Assembly: GCF_023703795.1 (NCBI RefSeq) | Contig: NZ_CP098518.1 | Span: 1,364,001 to 1,428,000, forward strand | Origin: Haloplanus sp. HW8-1 | GTDB lineage: Archaea; Halobacteriota; Halobacteria; Halobacteriales; Haloferacaceae | Length of the DNA: 64,000 nucleotides | Direction: 5' to 3' | Shown here: one piece after another, positions 26,626-35,231 of the stretch | Layout of the letters: every line of letters begins with the position of its first letter | Position numbering within the stretch: position 1 is the stretch's first letter | Made by a program: the position numbers and the translations under genes | Notes under the pieces: model-generated | Told to the model about the DNA's origin: nothing | The model's input: the letters and a program-made list of their open reading frames with translations, nothing else | The model's database searches: none

Positions 26626-27441
26626 TCACTCGCCGAAGGCGTCGGCGGTGAAGCCGTCGTCCACGGTCAGCACGCTTCCAGTCGTGTAACTTGCTGCGTC
26701 GCTCGCGAGGTAGATCGCGGCGCCGACGACCTCCTCCGGGTCGGCCATGCGGCCGTGGACCGTCCGCCGGGCAATCTCGCGGTACCGGTCGGTGTCCTCG
26801 TCGTAGGCACCCTCCGTCTGTTCCGAGCGCACGAAGCCGGGTTTGATCGCGTTGACCCGGATCTCTGGACCGAGTTCCTTCGCTGCGACCCGTGTGAAGG
26901 AGTCGATGCCGCCCTTCGCCGTCGTGTAGGGGACGAGATCCGGGATCGCCAGCCGATTCGAGATGGAGGAGATGTTGAGGATCGACCCCTCGTCCATCCG
27001 CTCGGCGAACTGCTGTGTCGCGCGATAGGTGCCGTCGAGTTGCACGTCGAATACATGCTGCCAGTCTTCCTCGGTCCCGTCGGACAGGGCCGTGCGCGAG
27101 ATGGTGCTCTGGGAGTTGACGAGTACGTCCACGCCGCCGAGGCCGTCGACGACGGTCTCCCGGAGGGCCGCGATGCTCTCGCGATCGGTCACGTCGCTCG
27201 TCACCTCGACCGTCTCGGCGCCGAGATCCCGCAGTTCCGCCGCGGTGTCCGCGACCGCCGCTTCGGTCCGACTCGTCGCCACCACGTCCGCGCCGTCGGC
27301 CGCAAACCCCCGCGCGAGCGCGCGACCGATCCCGCTCGTTCCGCCGATCACGACTGCTCGTTTCCCCTCGACCGTCACGGGTGTGTGTTCGTAGGCCACG
27401 GCCCACCGGTTGGGAGTCGACGACTTAGCCGTTGCCCCCAT
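26626..27441 (-). CDS. Short-chain dehydrogenase/reductase (SDR)
   Basis: A 271-residue protein starting MGATAKSS. It has the classical cofactor motif GGTSGIGRALARG, the serine in NISSISNRL, the catalytic YTTAK, the post-active-site PGFVRSEQTEG and the C-terminal ASYTTGSVLTVDDGFTA. The usual NNAG is replaced by NSQS. SDRs oxidise hydroxyl groups or reduce ketones with NAD(P). A promoter-proximal element at 27544-27562 resembles one in front of the BKACE gene, hinting at joint control of these two genes. An extra 20-residue N-terminal lead is typical of haloarchaeal copies. Substrate unknown. Confidence 0.88.
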   Translation of the reverse strand: MGATAKSSTPNRWAVAYEHTPVTVEGKRAVVIGGTSGIGRALARGFAADGADVVATSRTEAAVADTAAELRDLGAETVEVTSDVTDRESIAALRETVVDGLGGVDVLVNSQSTISRTALSDGTEEDWQHVFDVQLDGTYRATQQFAERMDEGSILNISSISNRLAIPDLVPYTTAKGGIDSFTRVAAKELGPEIRVNAIKPGFVRSEQTEGAYDEDTDRYREIARRTVHGRMADPEEVVGAAIYLASDAASYTTGSVLTVDDGFTADAFGE

Positions 27442-27983
27442 CGTCCCAACTCGGTGCGGGCGATTGCGACACGACCACGAGCGGTGGACCACGGATCGTC
27501 GGTGACGCGAACTTTCACGAACACTGTAACCGATTAAGATATACTTCGAAGGTGATATATCGACTGGGACCGACCCCCATCCGTCGTCCCCGGTCGTCGA
27601 CGTGCCCGAACGAGACACCGAATCCCGCCGACACCGCCGAAACGACGCTCCGGACGGATCTTCGACCGCCGGGCCGCCGACGCGGACGATCGGAACTGGA
27701 TACGGTTGGACGGATCGTGACTAGACGCGGTCGACTGGGTGTGTTGTCGATACGATCCGCTATCGTCACGGCCGCCACCCGGGGCGTGATCGGGAGGACG
27801 ATTGTCGTCTTCTGAACCTATCGGATTCAAATATATCACTCGAAAGTGTTAGGTTGGTCGTCGATCGTCGCCACTGGGAGGACCTCGGCGGTACCGGGGC
27901 GTCGTTCCGCCCGTTACCGTGCCGAACCGAACGACCGTGCTGACCCACCACACATATGATGGCTCCGTGCGTCGCCTCCGCCT
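27442..27983. other. Divergent promoter region of the SDR and BKACE genes
   Basis: A 542-base non-coding stretch. Reading towards each gene, both ends carry a similar sequence: ATATATCACCTTCGAAGT (complement of 27544-27561, towards the SDR) and ATATATCACTCGAAAGTG (27831-27848, towards BKACE). The middle is GC-rich with no credible frame. Confidence 0.45.
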
Positions 27984-28919
27984 ATGCGGGAATTCGACAA
28001 GACCATCGTCTCCTGTGCGGTGACCGGAGCGATCCACACGCCGACCATGTCCCCTCACCTGCCGATCACAGCCCGGGAGATCGCCGACGAGGCGATCGCT
28101 GCCGCCGAGGCCGGGGCGAGCATCGTCCACGTTCACGTCCGCGACGAGGAGACGGGCGAACCCGTCACCGACCTCGACCTGTTTCGCGAGGTCGCGGAGA
28201 GGATCGCGGCCAACTGCGACGCCATCGTGCAGCCGACGACCGGCGGGGCGCCGACCATGGCGCCCGAGGAACGCATCCAGGTCGTCCCCGAACTCGAACC
28301 CGAGATGGCCTCCTGTAACATGGGCTCGATCAACTTCGGGCTCTACCAGTTGCTGGACAAGTACGACGAGTTCGAGTACGACTGGGAGGCGGCGTATCTC
28401 GACGGAACCCGGGATCTCGTCTTCCAGAACACCTTCGAGGACCTGGAGACGATCCTCCCGGTCTTCGAGGACCACGGCACCAAGCCGGAACTCGAAGTGT
28501 ACGACGTGGGCCATCTCTACAACGCCAAACACCTGGTCGATCGGGGGCTGTTGGAGACGCCCCTTCACATCCAACTCGTCATGGGCATCCACGGAGGTAT
28601 CGGCGCGAGCGCGAAGAACCTGAACCACCTCGTCGACGTGGCGGAGGACCTGTTCGGCGACGACTTCTCCGTCTCCGTCATCGGCGCCGGTCGCAACGAG
28701 TTCCCCCTCGGGACGCAGGCGGTCTCGATGGGCGGACACGCCCGTGTGGGCCTGGAGGACAACCTCTATCTCGAACGCGGTCGTCTGGCCGAGAGCAACG
28801 CCGAGATGGTCGAAAAGATGGTTCGTCTGACCCGCGAGATCGCGGGACGGGAGATCGCCACGCCGGCCGAGACGCGGGAGCTCCTCGGACTGAAGGGACA
28901 GTCCGGGACGAACTTCTGA
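27984..28919 (+). CDS. BKACE family beta-keto acid cleavage enzyme
   Basis: A 311-residue protein matching the family that includes 3-keto-5-aminohexanoate cleavage enzyme. The zinc site is visible: SCAVTGAIHTP at the N-terminus, HVHVRDEETG near residue 50, and the C-terminal GGHARVGLEDN with its glutamate. BKACE enzymes use acetyl-CoA to cleave a beta-keto acid into acetoacetate and an acyl-CoA product. Specificity varies widely (lysine fermentation, carnitine and others). The acyl-CoA, SDR and aldolase genes nearby fit a role in breaking down an unusual carbon source. It is divergent from the SDR and convergent with the class II aldolase. Confidence 0.92.
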   Translation: MREFDKTIVSCAVTGAIHTPTMSPHLPITAREIADEAIAAAEAGASIVHVHVRDEETGEPVTDLDLFREVAERIAANCDAIVQPTTGGAPTMAPEERIQVVPELEPEMASCNMGSINFGLYQLLDKYDEFEYDWEAAYLDGTRDLVFQNTFEDLETILPVFEDHGTKPELEVYDVGHLYNAKHLVDRGLLETPLHIQLVMGIHGGIGASAKNLNHLVDVAEDLFGDDFSVSVIGAGRNEFPLGTQAVSMGGHARVGLEDNLYLERGRLAESNAEMVEKMVRLTREIAGREIATPAETRELLGLKGQSGTNF

Positions 28920-28950
28920 GTCCGAGCGTTCGCCCGTCCGCCGGCGGCGG

Positions 28951-29607
28951 TCAGTGCTGTCCGTAGCTCTCGAACATCGACCGCAACCGATCGACCTCCT
29001 CGTCGGGCAGGACGATCGGATCGCCGACGCTGATCGCCTGGTAGTGGATCCGCGCGCAGTACTCGACCATCATCGACACTTCGAGGGCCGCCTCGGCGGT
29101 TTCGCCGACCGCGATGGTACCGTGGTTCTGGAGCAGACAGGCGTCGTAGTCCGTCCCCATCGTCTCGGCGGCGAGGTCCCCGAGTTCCTCGCTCCCCGGT
29201 TTCTCGTAGCCCGCGACGGGCACTCGATCGCCGGCGAAGGCGACGAGATAGTGAGAGGCCGGGATCGGGTCCCCGAGGGACGCGAAGGTGCTGGCGTACG
29301 GGGAGTGGGTGTGGACGATGCCGCCGACGTCCTCACGCCGGCGGTAGATCGTCGCGTGCATCGGCGTCTCGCTCGACGCGTCGAGGTCGCCCGCAACCCG
29401 GTCGCCGTCGAGTGTCACCAGCGGGACCCGCTCCGGTGTGACGTCCTCGTAGGGGACACCGGAGGGGCTGATGGCGACCGTCTCGCCGTCCGTACACCGT
29501 TGACTCACGTTGCCGCCCGTTCCCTTGGTCAGCCCCTGTTCGAGCATCGCCCGCCCGAGGTCGCTGACCGTCCGTCGGTCCGTGCCGTACTGTAGCTCGT
29601 CAGTCAT
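28951..29607 (-). CDS. Class II aldolase/adducin family protein
   Basis: A 218-residue protein starting MTDELQYGTDR. Family motifs: TGGNVSQR, ISPSGVPYEDV, the metal-binding HTHSPYAS (two histidines), and the third ligand in LLQNHGTIAVG. This is the L-fuculose-1-phosphate aldolase type, cleaving phosphorylated sugars to dihydroxyacetone phosphate or glycolaldehyde, or acting as an epimerase or decarboxylase. The substrate is not clear from sequence. The longer reading would run far into the neighbouring gene and is discarded. It is convergent with BKACE and divergent from the lyase gene across about 210 bases. Confidence 0.88.
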   Translation of the reverse strand: MTDELQYGTDRRTVSDLGRAMLEQGLTKGTGGNVSQRCTDGETVAISPSGVPYEDVTPERVPLVTLDGDRVAGDLDASSETPMHATIYRRREDVGGIVHTHSPYASTFASLGDPIPASHYLVAFAGDRVPVAGYEKPGSEELGDLAAETMGTDYDACLLQNHGTIAVGETAEAALEVSMMVEYCARIHYQAISVGDPIVLPDEEVDRLRSMFESYGQH

Positions 29608-29817
29608 TGTGTGTTCGTCGTCTCGTCTGGTCCGTCTCCCGCGCGATCCGTCAGTCGCGGCGTGGCCGTCACAGTCGCCTTTCGACGGCCCCCGTGGTGA
29701 GTTCTTCGACGTGAGCGGCCGGTCGAAACCGCCGGTCCGGCCCGACGACGACAGGGCGGGACCGTGCGTCGGCACCGTACGAAAACCCTTAGTACGGTTC
29801 CTCGGGTAGGCGGAGCC

Positions 29818-31080
29818 ATGCTCTGGGAGAATACCGATCATTCCGCGAGCGAGGCGACGCTCCAGTACACGATGGAGCCGAAAGAGTTCGAGAACCGGTT
29901 TCTCCCGTACGACGTGCTGACGAACCTCGCGCACGTGACGATGCTCCATCGGCAGGGCTTTCTCACCGACGACGAACTCGGGGACCTCCGGACGGCGCTC
30001 ACCGACCTCTACCACGAGGCCGACGAGGTCGAAGGAGAGGACGTCCACACGTTCGTCGAGGAACGAGTTACCGAACGGACGCCGGCGGGCAAGAAGATGC
30101 ATCTCGCCCGGTCGCGCAACGACCAGATATTCGTCGACACGCGGCTGTTCATGAAAGACGCGACCATCGACCTCGCGACCCGCATCCTCGAGTTCGTCGA
30201 CGCACTCGATACGTTCGCGGCCGAGAAGAACATGCTGATCCCGGGATACACCCACCAGCAACAGGCGATGCCGTCCTCGACGGGGCTGTGGGCGTCGAGC
30301 TACGCCGACGCGCTCGTCGACGACCTGAAGTCGCTCCGGGCGACCTACCGCGTCGTCGACGCCAACCCCCTCGGCGCCGCCGCGTCCTACGGCACGAGCC
30401 TCGATATCGACCGGGACCTGACGACGGAACTACTGGGGTTCTCCCAGAAACAGCACAACCCGATCTACTGCTCGAACCGCGGCAAACAGGAACTCCAACT
30501 GCTCCAGACGCTGGATCTGGTGATGCTCGACGTCCAGAAGTTGGCCGAGGACCTCATCAACTTCTCAGAGGACCAGCAGTTTTTCGAGTTGCCGGACGAC
30601 TACTGCACGGGCAGCAGTATCATGCCCCAGAAACGCAATCCGGACATCCTGGAACTGGCACGCGCGAAGGCGGAGGAGGTGTCGGCGGGCAAGGAGACGA
30701 TCCGGCGGATCATCGGCAAACTCCCGAGTGGCTACAACCGGGACAGCCAGCAGACGAAAAAGCACCTGATCGAAGGGATCGATACGGTTCGGGCCACCGT
30801 CGACATCCTCACGCCGTTGATCGGGGCGCTCGAACTCTCCGAGGAGTTCACCGTCGACGAGGGCATCTTCGCCGCCTACACCGCCAACCGGAAAGTCCAA
30901 GACGGGATGGCGTTCCGCGACGCCTACCACGAGGTCAAAGCGAGCGAGGAGTACGAGGTCCACGACGACGTGGCCGAGCCGGTCCGCCAACCGCTCGGCG
31001 ACCTGCGGGAGTTCTGGCGCGCCGAGCGGGAGTCGTTCGACGGGATGTCCGAGCGCCTCCTGTCCGGGGACGTCGCCTGA
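29818..31080 (+). CDS. Argininosuccinate lyase-like protein (fumarase/aspartase superfamily)
   Basis: A 420-residue protein starting MLWENTDHS. It has the superfamily markers AGKKMHLARSRNDQIFVDTR, the histidine motif GYTHQQQAMPSSTG, and the signature GSSIMPQKRNPDILE with a neighbouring EKTIRRIIGK-like loop. Argininosuccinate lyase releases fumarate and arginine. Haloarchaeal housekeeping ArgH is longer (about 490 residues) and lies with argG, which is absent here. Short length and the sugar/acid catabolic neighbours suggest a paralogue eliminating from another succinyl- or amino-acid adduct. A short upstream ATG was rejected. A leaderless start is suggested by the CTTAGTACGG patch upstream. 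Confidence 0.75.
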   Translation: MLWENTDHSASEATLQYTMEPKEFENRFLPYDVLTNLAHVTMLHRQGFLTDDELGDLRTALTDLYHEADEVEGEDVHTFVEERVTERTPAGKKMHLARSRNDQIFVDTRLFMKDATIDLATRILEFVDALDTFAAEKNMLIPGYTHQQQAMPSSTGLWASSYADALVDDLKSLRATYRVVDANPLGAAASYGTSLDIDRDLTTELLGFSQKQHNPIYCSNRGKQELQLLQTLDLVMLDVQKLAEDLINFSEDQQFFELPDDYCTGSSIMPQKRNPDILELARAKAEEVSAGKETIRRIIGKLPSGYNRDSQQTKKHLIEGIDTVRATVDILTPLIGALELSEEFTVDEGIFAAYTANRKVQDGMAFRDAYHEVKASEEYEVHDDVAEPVRQPLGDLREFWRAERESFDGMSERLLSGDVA

Positions 31081-31112
31081 TCCGAGGAGTTACCACCCTC
31101 GGGTCGGCCGCC

Positions 31113-31355
31113 TCACAGGGTGTGTTCGTCGTCGGACTCGTTGCGGATGGCGGGGTCCTGCTGGTCGTCGACGACCTGCGTGAACAGGTCCTCGTCGGCC
31201 GCCTGATTCGGCGAGTCGTCGGTCGTGTACGCCGACACGCCGAGCGAGAGCAGTTCCTCCACGGCCTGATCGCGGTTGATGAACTCCCCCTCTTCGACGA
31301 GTTGTCTGATCTCGATATCCACGTCGTCCGGCAACGAAATTTCGGCGGAAGGCAT
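31113..31355 (-). CDS. Ribbon-helix-helix-like small regulatory protein
   Basis: An 80-residue protein from MPSAEISLPDD; a start three codons earlier is equally possible. The first 45 residues fit a CopG/RHH fold: a strand AEISLPDDVDIEIRQLVEEG, then helices (FINRDQAVEELLSLGV). An acidic tail follows. RHH proteins are dimeric DNA-binding regulators, many acting as antitoxins. No toxin gene is adjacent. It is convergent with the lyase gene and divergent from the haem-copper-oxidase-like gene, whose expression it may affect. A basic DNA-contacting strand is not strong, as is usual in halophiles. Confidence 0.65.
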   Translation of the reverse strand: MPSAEISLPDDVDIEIRQLVEEGEFINRDQAVEELLSLGVSAYTTDDSPNQAADEDLFTQVVDDQQDPAIRNESDDEHTL

Positions 31356-31502
31356 ATGCTCCACTCAGGCGTTCCTCTATGTTAAAAACCTGGTTTCGAC
31401 GGGGGTGACGTGGCCGTCACCCGGTCGCCACGGTCGGCCGAGCCGGCGGAGCCGAACACGTTCGGGCCCGAAGCGAGGGACGAGCGCGTCGTAGGGGCGG
31501 GT

Positions 31503-32825
31503 ATGTCAACGGTGCCCGCCGACGTCGATACGGACCGGCAGCCGCCGCTCGCGATCCCACTGTGGCACTTCGTGATCGCTCTGGCCTTCCTGCTCGTCGG
31601 CACTGGGGTCGGCCTCGGCGACGCGCTCGGTCTCGTTCCCGGCCTCGCCCGTCTCGCTCACCTCCACCTGTTGCTCGTCGGGTTCGTCTGTCTCACCATC
31701 GCCGGCGCGATGACGCAGTTCGTCCCGGTGTGGTCCGGGACGGCCCTCCACTCCCGCCGGCTGGCGCGCGCCCAACTGTGGCTCGTCGGCGGCGGCCTCC
31801 TGGGTCTGGCCGCCGGCTTCCTGAGCAACCGACTGGCGGTGCTCCCTCCGGCCGGCGCGCTCGTGCTCCTGGGGTTCTGGACCCTCGCGTACAACGTCGG
31901 CCGGACGCTCGCGGCGGCGCGTCCGCTCGACGTGACCGAGCGCCACTTCGCCGTGGCACTCGGTTGCTTCGTCGCCCTGACGCCGCTCGGTCTCCTGCTC
32001 GCGACTGGCTTCGTCTCGCCCGTGTTCGACTCCCTCCCGGTCACCCGTGGCGGGGTCGTGGGGGCTCACGCCACGCTCGCCGTCTTCGGTGCCGTCCTCA
32101 CGACCGTCTTCGGGGCGCTGTACCAGCTCGTCCCGATGTTCGGCCAGACGGAACTGGACGGACTCGACCGCCGTCTCCAACGGGTAGAGACCGTGGCGTA
32201 TCCGGTCAGCGTCGTTCTGCTCGCGCTCGCCCGTCTCGTCGGCTCGGCACCGCTGGCCCGCGTCGGCGCCGTGCTCCTCCTTACGAGCGTCCTCGCTTTC
32301 ATCCTCGTCCTCGCCCGCCTGCTCGCCGACGCGCGGGCGGCCCGGACCCCGATGCTGGTTCGGTACGCGCTCCTCGTGCCCACCGCGCTGGCGTGGGCGG
32401 CACTCACCGTTCCGGCGTGGCTCCGCGCCCCGCTCGACGCGACGACCCGTCTCGGCGCCCCCGATGCCGGCCACCTGCTCGCGCTAACGCTCCTGTTCGT
32501 CCTCGTCGGGACGCTCTATCACGTCGTTCCCTTCCTCGTCTGGGTCCACCGCTACAGCGACCGACTCGGCTTCGAGGACGTGCCGATGATCGACGACCTC
32601 TACGACGGTCGGCTGGCGAGGGCCGACCTGTATCTCGTCGCGGGCGGGGGCGCCCTCCTCGTCGCGGGCGACCTGTTCGCACGCCCGGGTCTCGTCGTCG
32701 TCGGCGGCGGCGCACTCGGCCTCGGACTCGTCACCGTCGCGGCGAACCTATCGCTCGTCATCTGGCGACACGCGCCGGGGTTGTCGGGTCGTGGACCCGC
32801 ATTCGGGTCGACACGCGGCGAGTGA
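31503..32825 (+). CDS. Haem-copper oxidase subunit I-like membrane protein
   Basis: A 440-residue protein from MSTVPADVDT with about twelve membrane helices. The first contains WHFVIALAFLLVG, followed by the histidine-rich LAHLHLLLVGFVCL and later VGAHATLAVFGAVLTT and LYHVVPFLVWVHRYSD. Histidines at helix positions and the YQLVPMFGQT loop resemble cbb3/nitric-oxide-reductase type subunit I. Copper-site residues are not complete enough to call an active oxidase. It sits at the end of a compact cluster with a radical SAM/SPASM gene and a DUF2249 gene, which fits micro-oxic or nitrogen-oxide respiration. Longer upstream start rejected because it crosses the promoter gap. Confidence 0.7.
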   Translation: MSTVPADVDTDRQPPLAIPLWHFVIALAFLLVGTGVGLGDALGLVPGLARLAHLHLLLVGFVCLTIAGAMTQFVPVWSGTALHSRRLARAQLWLVGGGLLGLAAGFLSNRLAVLPPAGALVLLGFWTLAYNVGRTLAAARPLDVTERHFAVALGCFVALTPLGLLLATGFVSPVFDSLPVTRGGVVGAHATLAVFGAVLTTVFGALYQLVPMFGQTELDGLDRRLQRVETVAYPVSVVLLALARLVGSAPLARVGAVLLLTSVLAFILVLARLLADARAARTPMLVRYALLVPTALAWAALTVPAWLRAPLDATTRLGAPDAGHLLALTLLFVLVGTLYHVVPFLVWVHRYSDRLGFEDVPMIDDLYDGRLARADLYLVAGGGALLVAGDLFARPGLVVVGGGALGLGLVTVAANLSLVIWRHAPGLSGRGPAFGSTRGE

Positions 32826-32832
32826 ACCGGCG

Positions 32833-33402
32833 TCAGAACGGGGTCGACGGCCTGTCGGTCCCGACGCCGTCGGCGCCGGTCGTCCGGACGTCCCCCTCGT
32901 CGTCGGGGACCGATCCCGCATTGCGGTACGACGCCTCCAACTCGGCGAGTCGGCCGTTGATTCGGTCGCTCGCCTCGTGCATGGGGGCGACCCGAACGCG
33001 GACGAGATCGAACTCGTGGGACGGGCCGACCGCCTCGGCGTTCCACGCCCGGAACGACGCCGTCGCCAGCGTATCGCTTTGCGGACAGAACTCGGTCGTC
33101 GGCGTGAACTCCGCCCGCAGGACCGACGGCTCGTCGGCGTCGACGGCGTAGCGGTAGCCCGCGTCGGGATGTCGAGTATCGAGGTTCAGCCGCGCGAGGT
33201 TGTAGCCGAAGGTGACGTCGTAGACGGTGCGTTCCTCGAACTGCTCGCGCGTCAGCCGGTGGAACGCGGCATGCTCGCGGCCAGTCAGGACGGCGTGCCC
33301 GTCGAGGAACCGGCCCGGTTCGGGCAGGTTCGCCGGCCGGAACGCGTCGTAGTCGTCGAAGTCGTCGCTATCGCTCGACCAGGGACGGGGGACGAGGGGC
33401 AT
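32833..33402 (-). CDS. Hypothetical haloarchaeal protein with TPTTEFCP motif
   Basis: A 189-residue protein from MPLVPRPWSS. No membrane segment. The middle part has VLRAEFTPTTEFCPQSDTL followed by HEFDLVRVRVAPMH and a short coiled end; the T-P-T-x-x-C-P style resembles MIP18-like Fe-S assembly proteins, a tentative link. The acidic C-terminal 40 residues look disordered. It is the last gene of the run 35648 to 32833 (five genes, same strand, gaps 3-58 bases), so it probably belongs to the radical SAM operon. Confidence 0.6.
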   Translation of the reverse strand: MPLVPRPWSSDSDDFDDYDAFRPANLPEPGRFLDGHAVLTGREHAAFHRLTREQFEERTVYDVTFGYNLARLNLDTRHPDAGYRYAVDADEPSVLRAEFTPTTEFCPQSDTLATASFRAWNAEAVGPSHEFDLVRVRVAPMHEASDRINGRLAELEASYRNAGSVPDDEGDVRTTGADGVGTDRPSTPF

Positions 33403-33427
33403 GGGTGAACGGAGGGCGTCCCGATAC

Positions 33428-33757
33428 CTACCCCTCGTCCCGAACATCTTCGTCCGGGAGGAACAGTCGTCCGACCGCCTCGGTCGCGACCGGCGAATCC
33501 GCGTCGCCGTCGACGGCCTCGCGGGCCGGCGCGAGGACGTCCGCGACGATCCGGCCGGCCATCGACGCCACGATCCGTCGCTGGGCCGGCGAGAGGTCGT
33601 CGAGTCGCGCCAGGGCCGTCGCGAGTTCCCGTTCGGCGACGGCGACGCCGCGGTCACGGAGGTGGGAATCGAGACGGGTCCCGGCGTTCCTGTCGGTGAC
33701 CTCCGCCTCCGCGGCCGAGGCCGGCTCTCCGGTCGGTGACGTGAGTTGTGAGGACAT
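33428..33757 (-). CDS. Small helical protein, glutamyl-tRNA-reductase-dimerisation-like
   Basis: A 109-residue protein rich in helices: DSHLRDRGVAVAERELATAL, then RIVASMAGRIVADVLAPARE. This resembles the C-terminal helical dimerisation domain of glutamyl-tRNA reductase, but the catalytic domains are missing, so the resemblance is only structural and uncertain. The gene lies three bases downstream of the radical SAM gene and 25 bases before the next gene in the operon. It could help the radical SAM enzyme or act as a small scaffold. No cysteines, so no metal site. Confidence 0.5.
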   Translation of the reverse strand: MSSQLTSPTGEPASAAEAEVTDRNAGTRLDSHLRDRGVAVAERELATALARLDDLSPAQRRIVASMAGRIVADVLAPAREAVDGDADSPVATEAVGRLFLPDEDVRDEG

Positions 33758-33760
33758 GGT

Positions 33761-34867
33761 TCAAACGCGGGAGCGCGGCTCCTGACCCTCGGGGAGCGGT
33801 CCGTCGTACCCCTCCGGCACGTACGCACACAGGGGGTCGCTCGCGAGCGGATCGCCGGTCTGGGCGTAGGCCCGCGAGCGACTCCCGCCACAGACGCCGC
33901 GGTACCCGCAGGCGCCACACTTCCCGCGGAGGGCGTCCGGATCGCGGAGATCGGTGAACAGGTCGGCCTCCCGGTAGCAGTCCACGAGGCTCGTCTCGCG
34001 GACGTTCCCGGCCGCCTCGGGGAGAAATCCCGAGGGGTACACGTCGCCGACGTGGCTGACGAAGGCGAACCCGTCGCCGGCGGTGATGCCGACCCGGCGG
34101 CCGATGGTGTCGGCCGCGTCGCCGTCGGTCCCGTCGCCGTCGGTCCGGCGCTGCAGCGCGACCCGTCGGTAGTGGGGTGCCTCGGTGGTCTTGATCCCGA
34201 AGTCGGCCGCCGCCTCGACGTCGGCCAACCACTCCACCACCCGCTCGGCGCGCGTCGGCGAGATGGAGTCGAGGACGGCGCCACGGCCGATGGGGACGAG
34301 AAAGAAGACGGACCACAGCACGGCCCCGAGGTCCGCGACCAGGTCGCGGATCGCCGGGAGTTGGTCGACCGTCTCCGCACAGACGGTCGTGTTGATCTGG
34401 AGGGGGAGGTCGGCGTCGCGGGCGGCCCGCGCGGCCCGGATGGTGGCGTCGAAGCTTCCGGGCTCGCCCCGAAACTCGTCGTGGGCGGCCCGCGATCCCC
34501 CGTCGACGCTCACCGCGAGTCGACGGGCGCCAGCGTCGGTGAGGGCCTCGACCCGCTCCGGCGTCAGCGACGTCGTCCCGCTCGGCGTGAGCGTCATCAG
34601 GAGGCCCCGGTCCGCGCCGTACGCCACGAGGTCGAGGGTGTCGTCGCGGGCGAGCGGGTCGCCCCCCGAGAGCACGACGAGTTGGTTCTCGCCGAAGCGG
34701 CGCGCCTCGTCGAGGAGCGCCTTCCCCTCAGCGGTGGTGAGTTCGTCCGGGTGGCGCTCGGGTTGGGCGTCCGCCCGACAGTGCTTGCACGTGAGTTCAC
34801 ACGCCCGCGTGAGTTCCCACACGAGGACGAACGGCCGTCGGTCGGTGTCGACCGCGTTCGGGTGCAC
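33761..34867 (-). CDS. Radical SAM/SPASM enzyme (TIGR04053-like), probable peptide maturase
   Basis: A 368-residue protein. The radical SAM cluster motif is CELTCKHCRA near residue 23 (C-x3-C-x2-C). A TIM-barrel region follows with LVVLSGGDPL and LAVSVDGGSRAAHDEFRG. The C-terminal SPASM region carries cysteines in SLVDCYREAD, RGKCGACGYRGVCGGSRSR and ASDPLCAYVP, enough for auxiliary Fe-S clusters. This layout is that of maturases which modify peptides, and of AhbD/NirJ-type haem enzymes. The small CGCGG protein gene lies six bases upstream on the same strand, so I infer it is the substrate. Confidence 0.85.
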   Translation of the reverse strand: MHPNAVDTDRRPFVLVWELTRACELTCKHCRADAQPERHPDELTTAEGKALLDEARRFGENQLVVLSGGDPLARDDTLDLVAYGADRGLLMTLTPSGTTSLTPERVEALTDAGARRLAVSVDGGSRAAHDEFRGEPGSFDATIRAARAARDADLPLQINTTVCAETVDQLPAIRDLVADLGAVLWSVFFLVPIGRGAVLDSISPTRAERVVEWLADVEAAADFGIKTTEAPHYRRVALQRRTDGDGTDGDAADTIGRRVGITAGDGFAFVSHVGDVYPSGFLPEAAGNVRETSLVDCYREADLFTDLRDPDALRGKCGACGYRGVCGGSRSRAYAQTGDPLASDPLCAYVPEGYDGPLPEGQEPRSRV

Positions 34868-34873
34868 TGGCAG

Positions 34874-35173
34874 TCACTCCTCCACGTGGACCCGTGTGAC
34901 GTGGCCGCCACAGCCACACTGGTCGACGTACTCCACGTCCACCCCGTCGAAGGCCTCCCGCAGTTCCGCGTAGAGATACGTCGAGGGATGGCCGTGGTCG
35001 CCGTGGGTGACGAGGTTGACGTGGTTCCCGGACGTGGTGTGTTCGACGGCGGCGAGTGCCTCCCCGACCATCATGTCTCTGTCGGCGGCGTGTTCGGGAC
35101 CCTCCAGGTTCGCCGACCACGACGTCTCGTGGGCCGTCTCGGTGCTCGTCTCGGCGTCGTCGTGTGTCGTCAT
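34874..35173 (-). CDS. CGCGG-motif protein, putative radical-SAM-modified RiPP precursor
   Basis: A 99-residue protein starting MTTHDDAET, strongly acidic and histidine-rich. The leader-like N-terminal half (to about residue 45) contains ETSWSANLEGPEHAADRD. The C-terminus carries DQCGCGGHVTRVHVEE, with the only two cysteines in the protein in C-G-C-G-G. A family of haloarchaeal peptides ending this way is known beside TIGR04053-type radical SAM genes and has been proposed as ribosomally made, post-translationally modified peptides. The gene directly precedes the radical SAM gene (6-base gap). The modified product, its location and its job are not known. Confidence 0.75.
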   Translation of the reverse strand: MTTHDDAETSTETAHETSWSANLEGPEHAADRDMMVGEALAAVEHTTSGNHVNLVTHGDHGHPSTYLYAELREAFDGVDVEYVDQCGCGGHVTRVHVEE

Positions 35174-35231
35174 GGTCGTCGGTTGTCGACGCTCCTCCCA
35201 AAGCGGTTGCCCGAACAGGTTCGGGAGTGCG

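Noticed and set aside
24554..27406. A 950-residue minus-strand frame
   Set aside because: Only the part from 26557 is acetyl-CoA synthetase. The extension is a shifted reading of the SDR gene with arginine-rich, non-acidic sequence.
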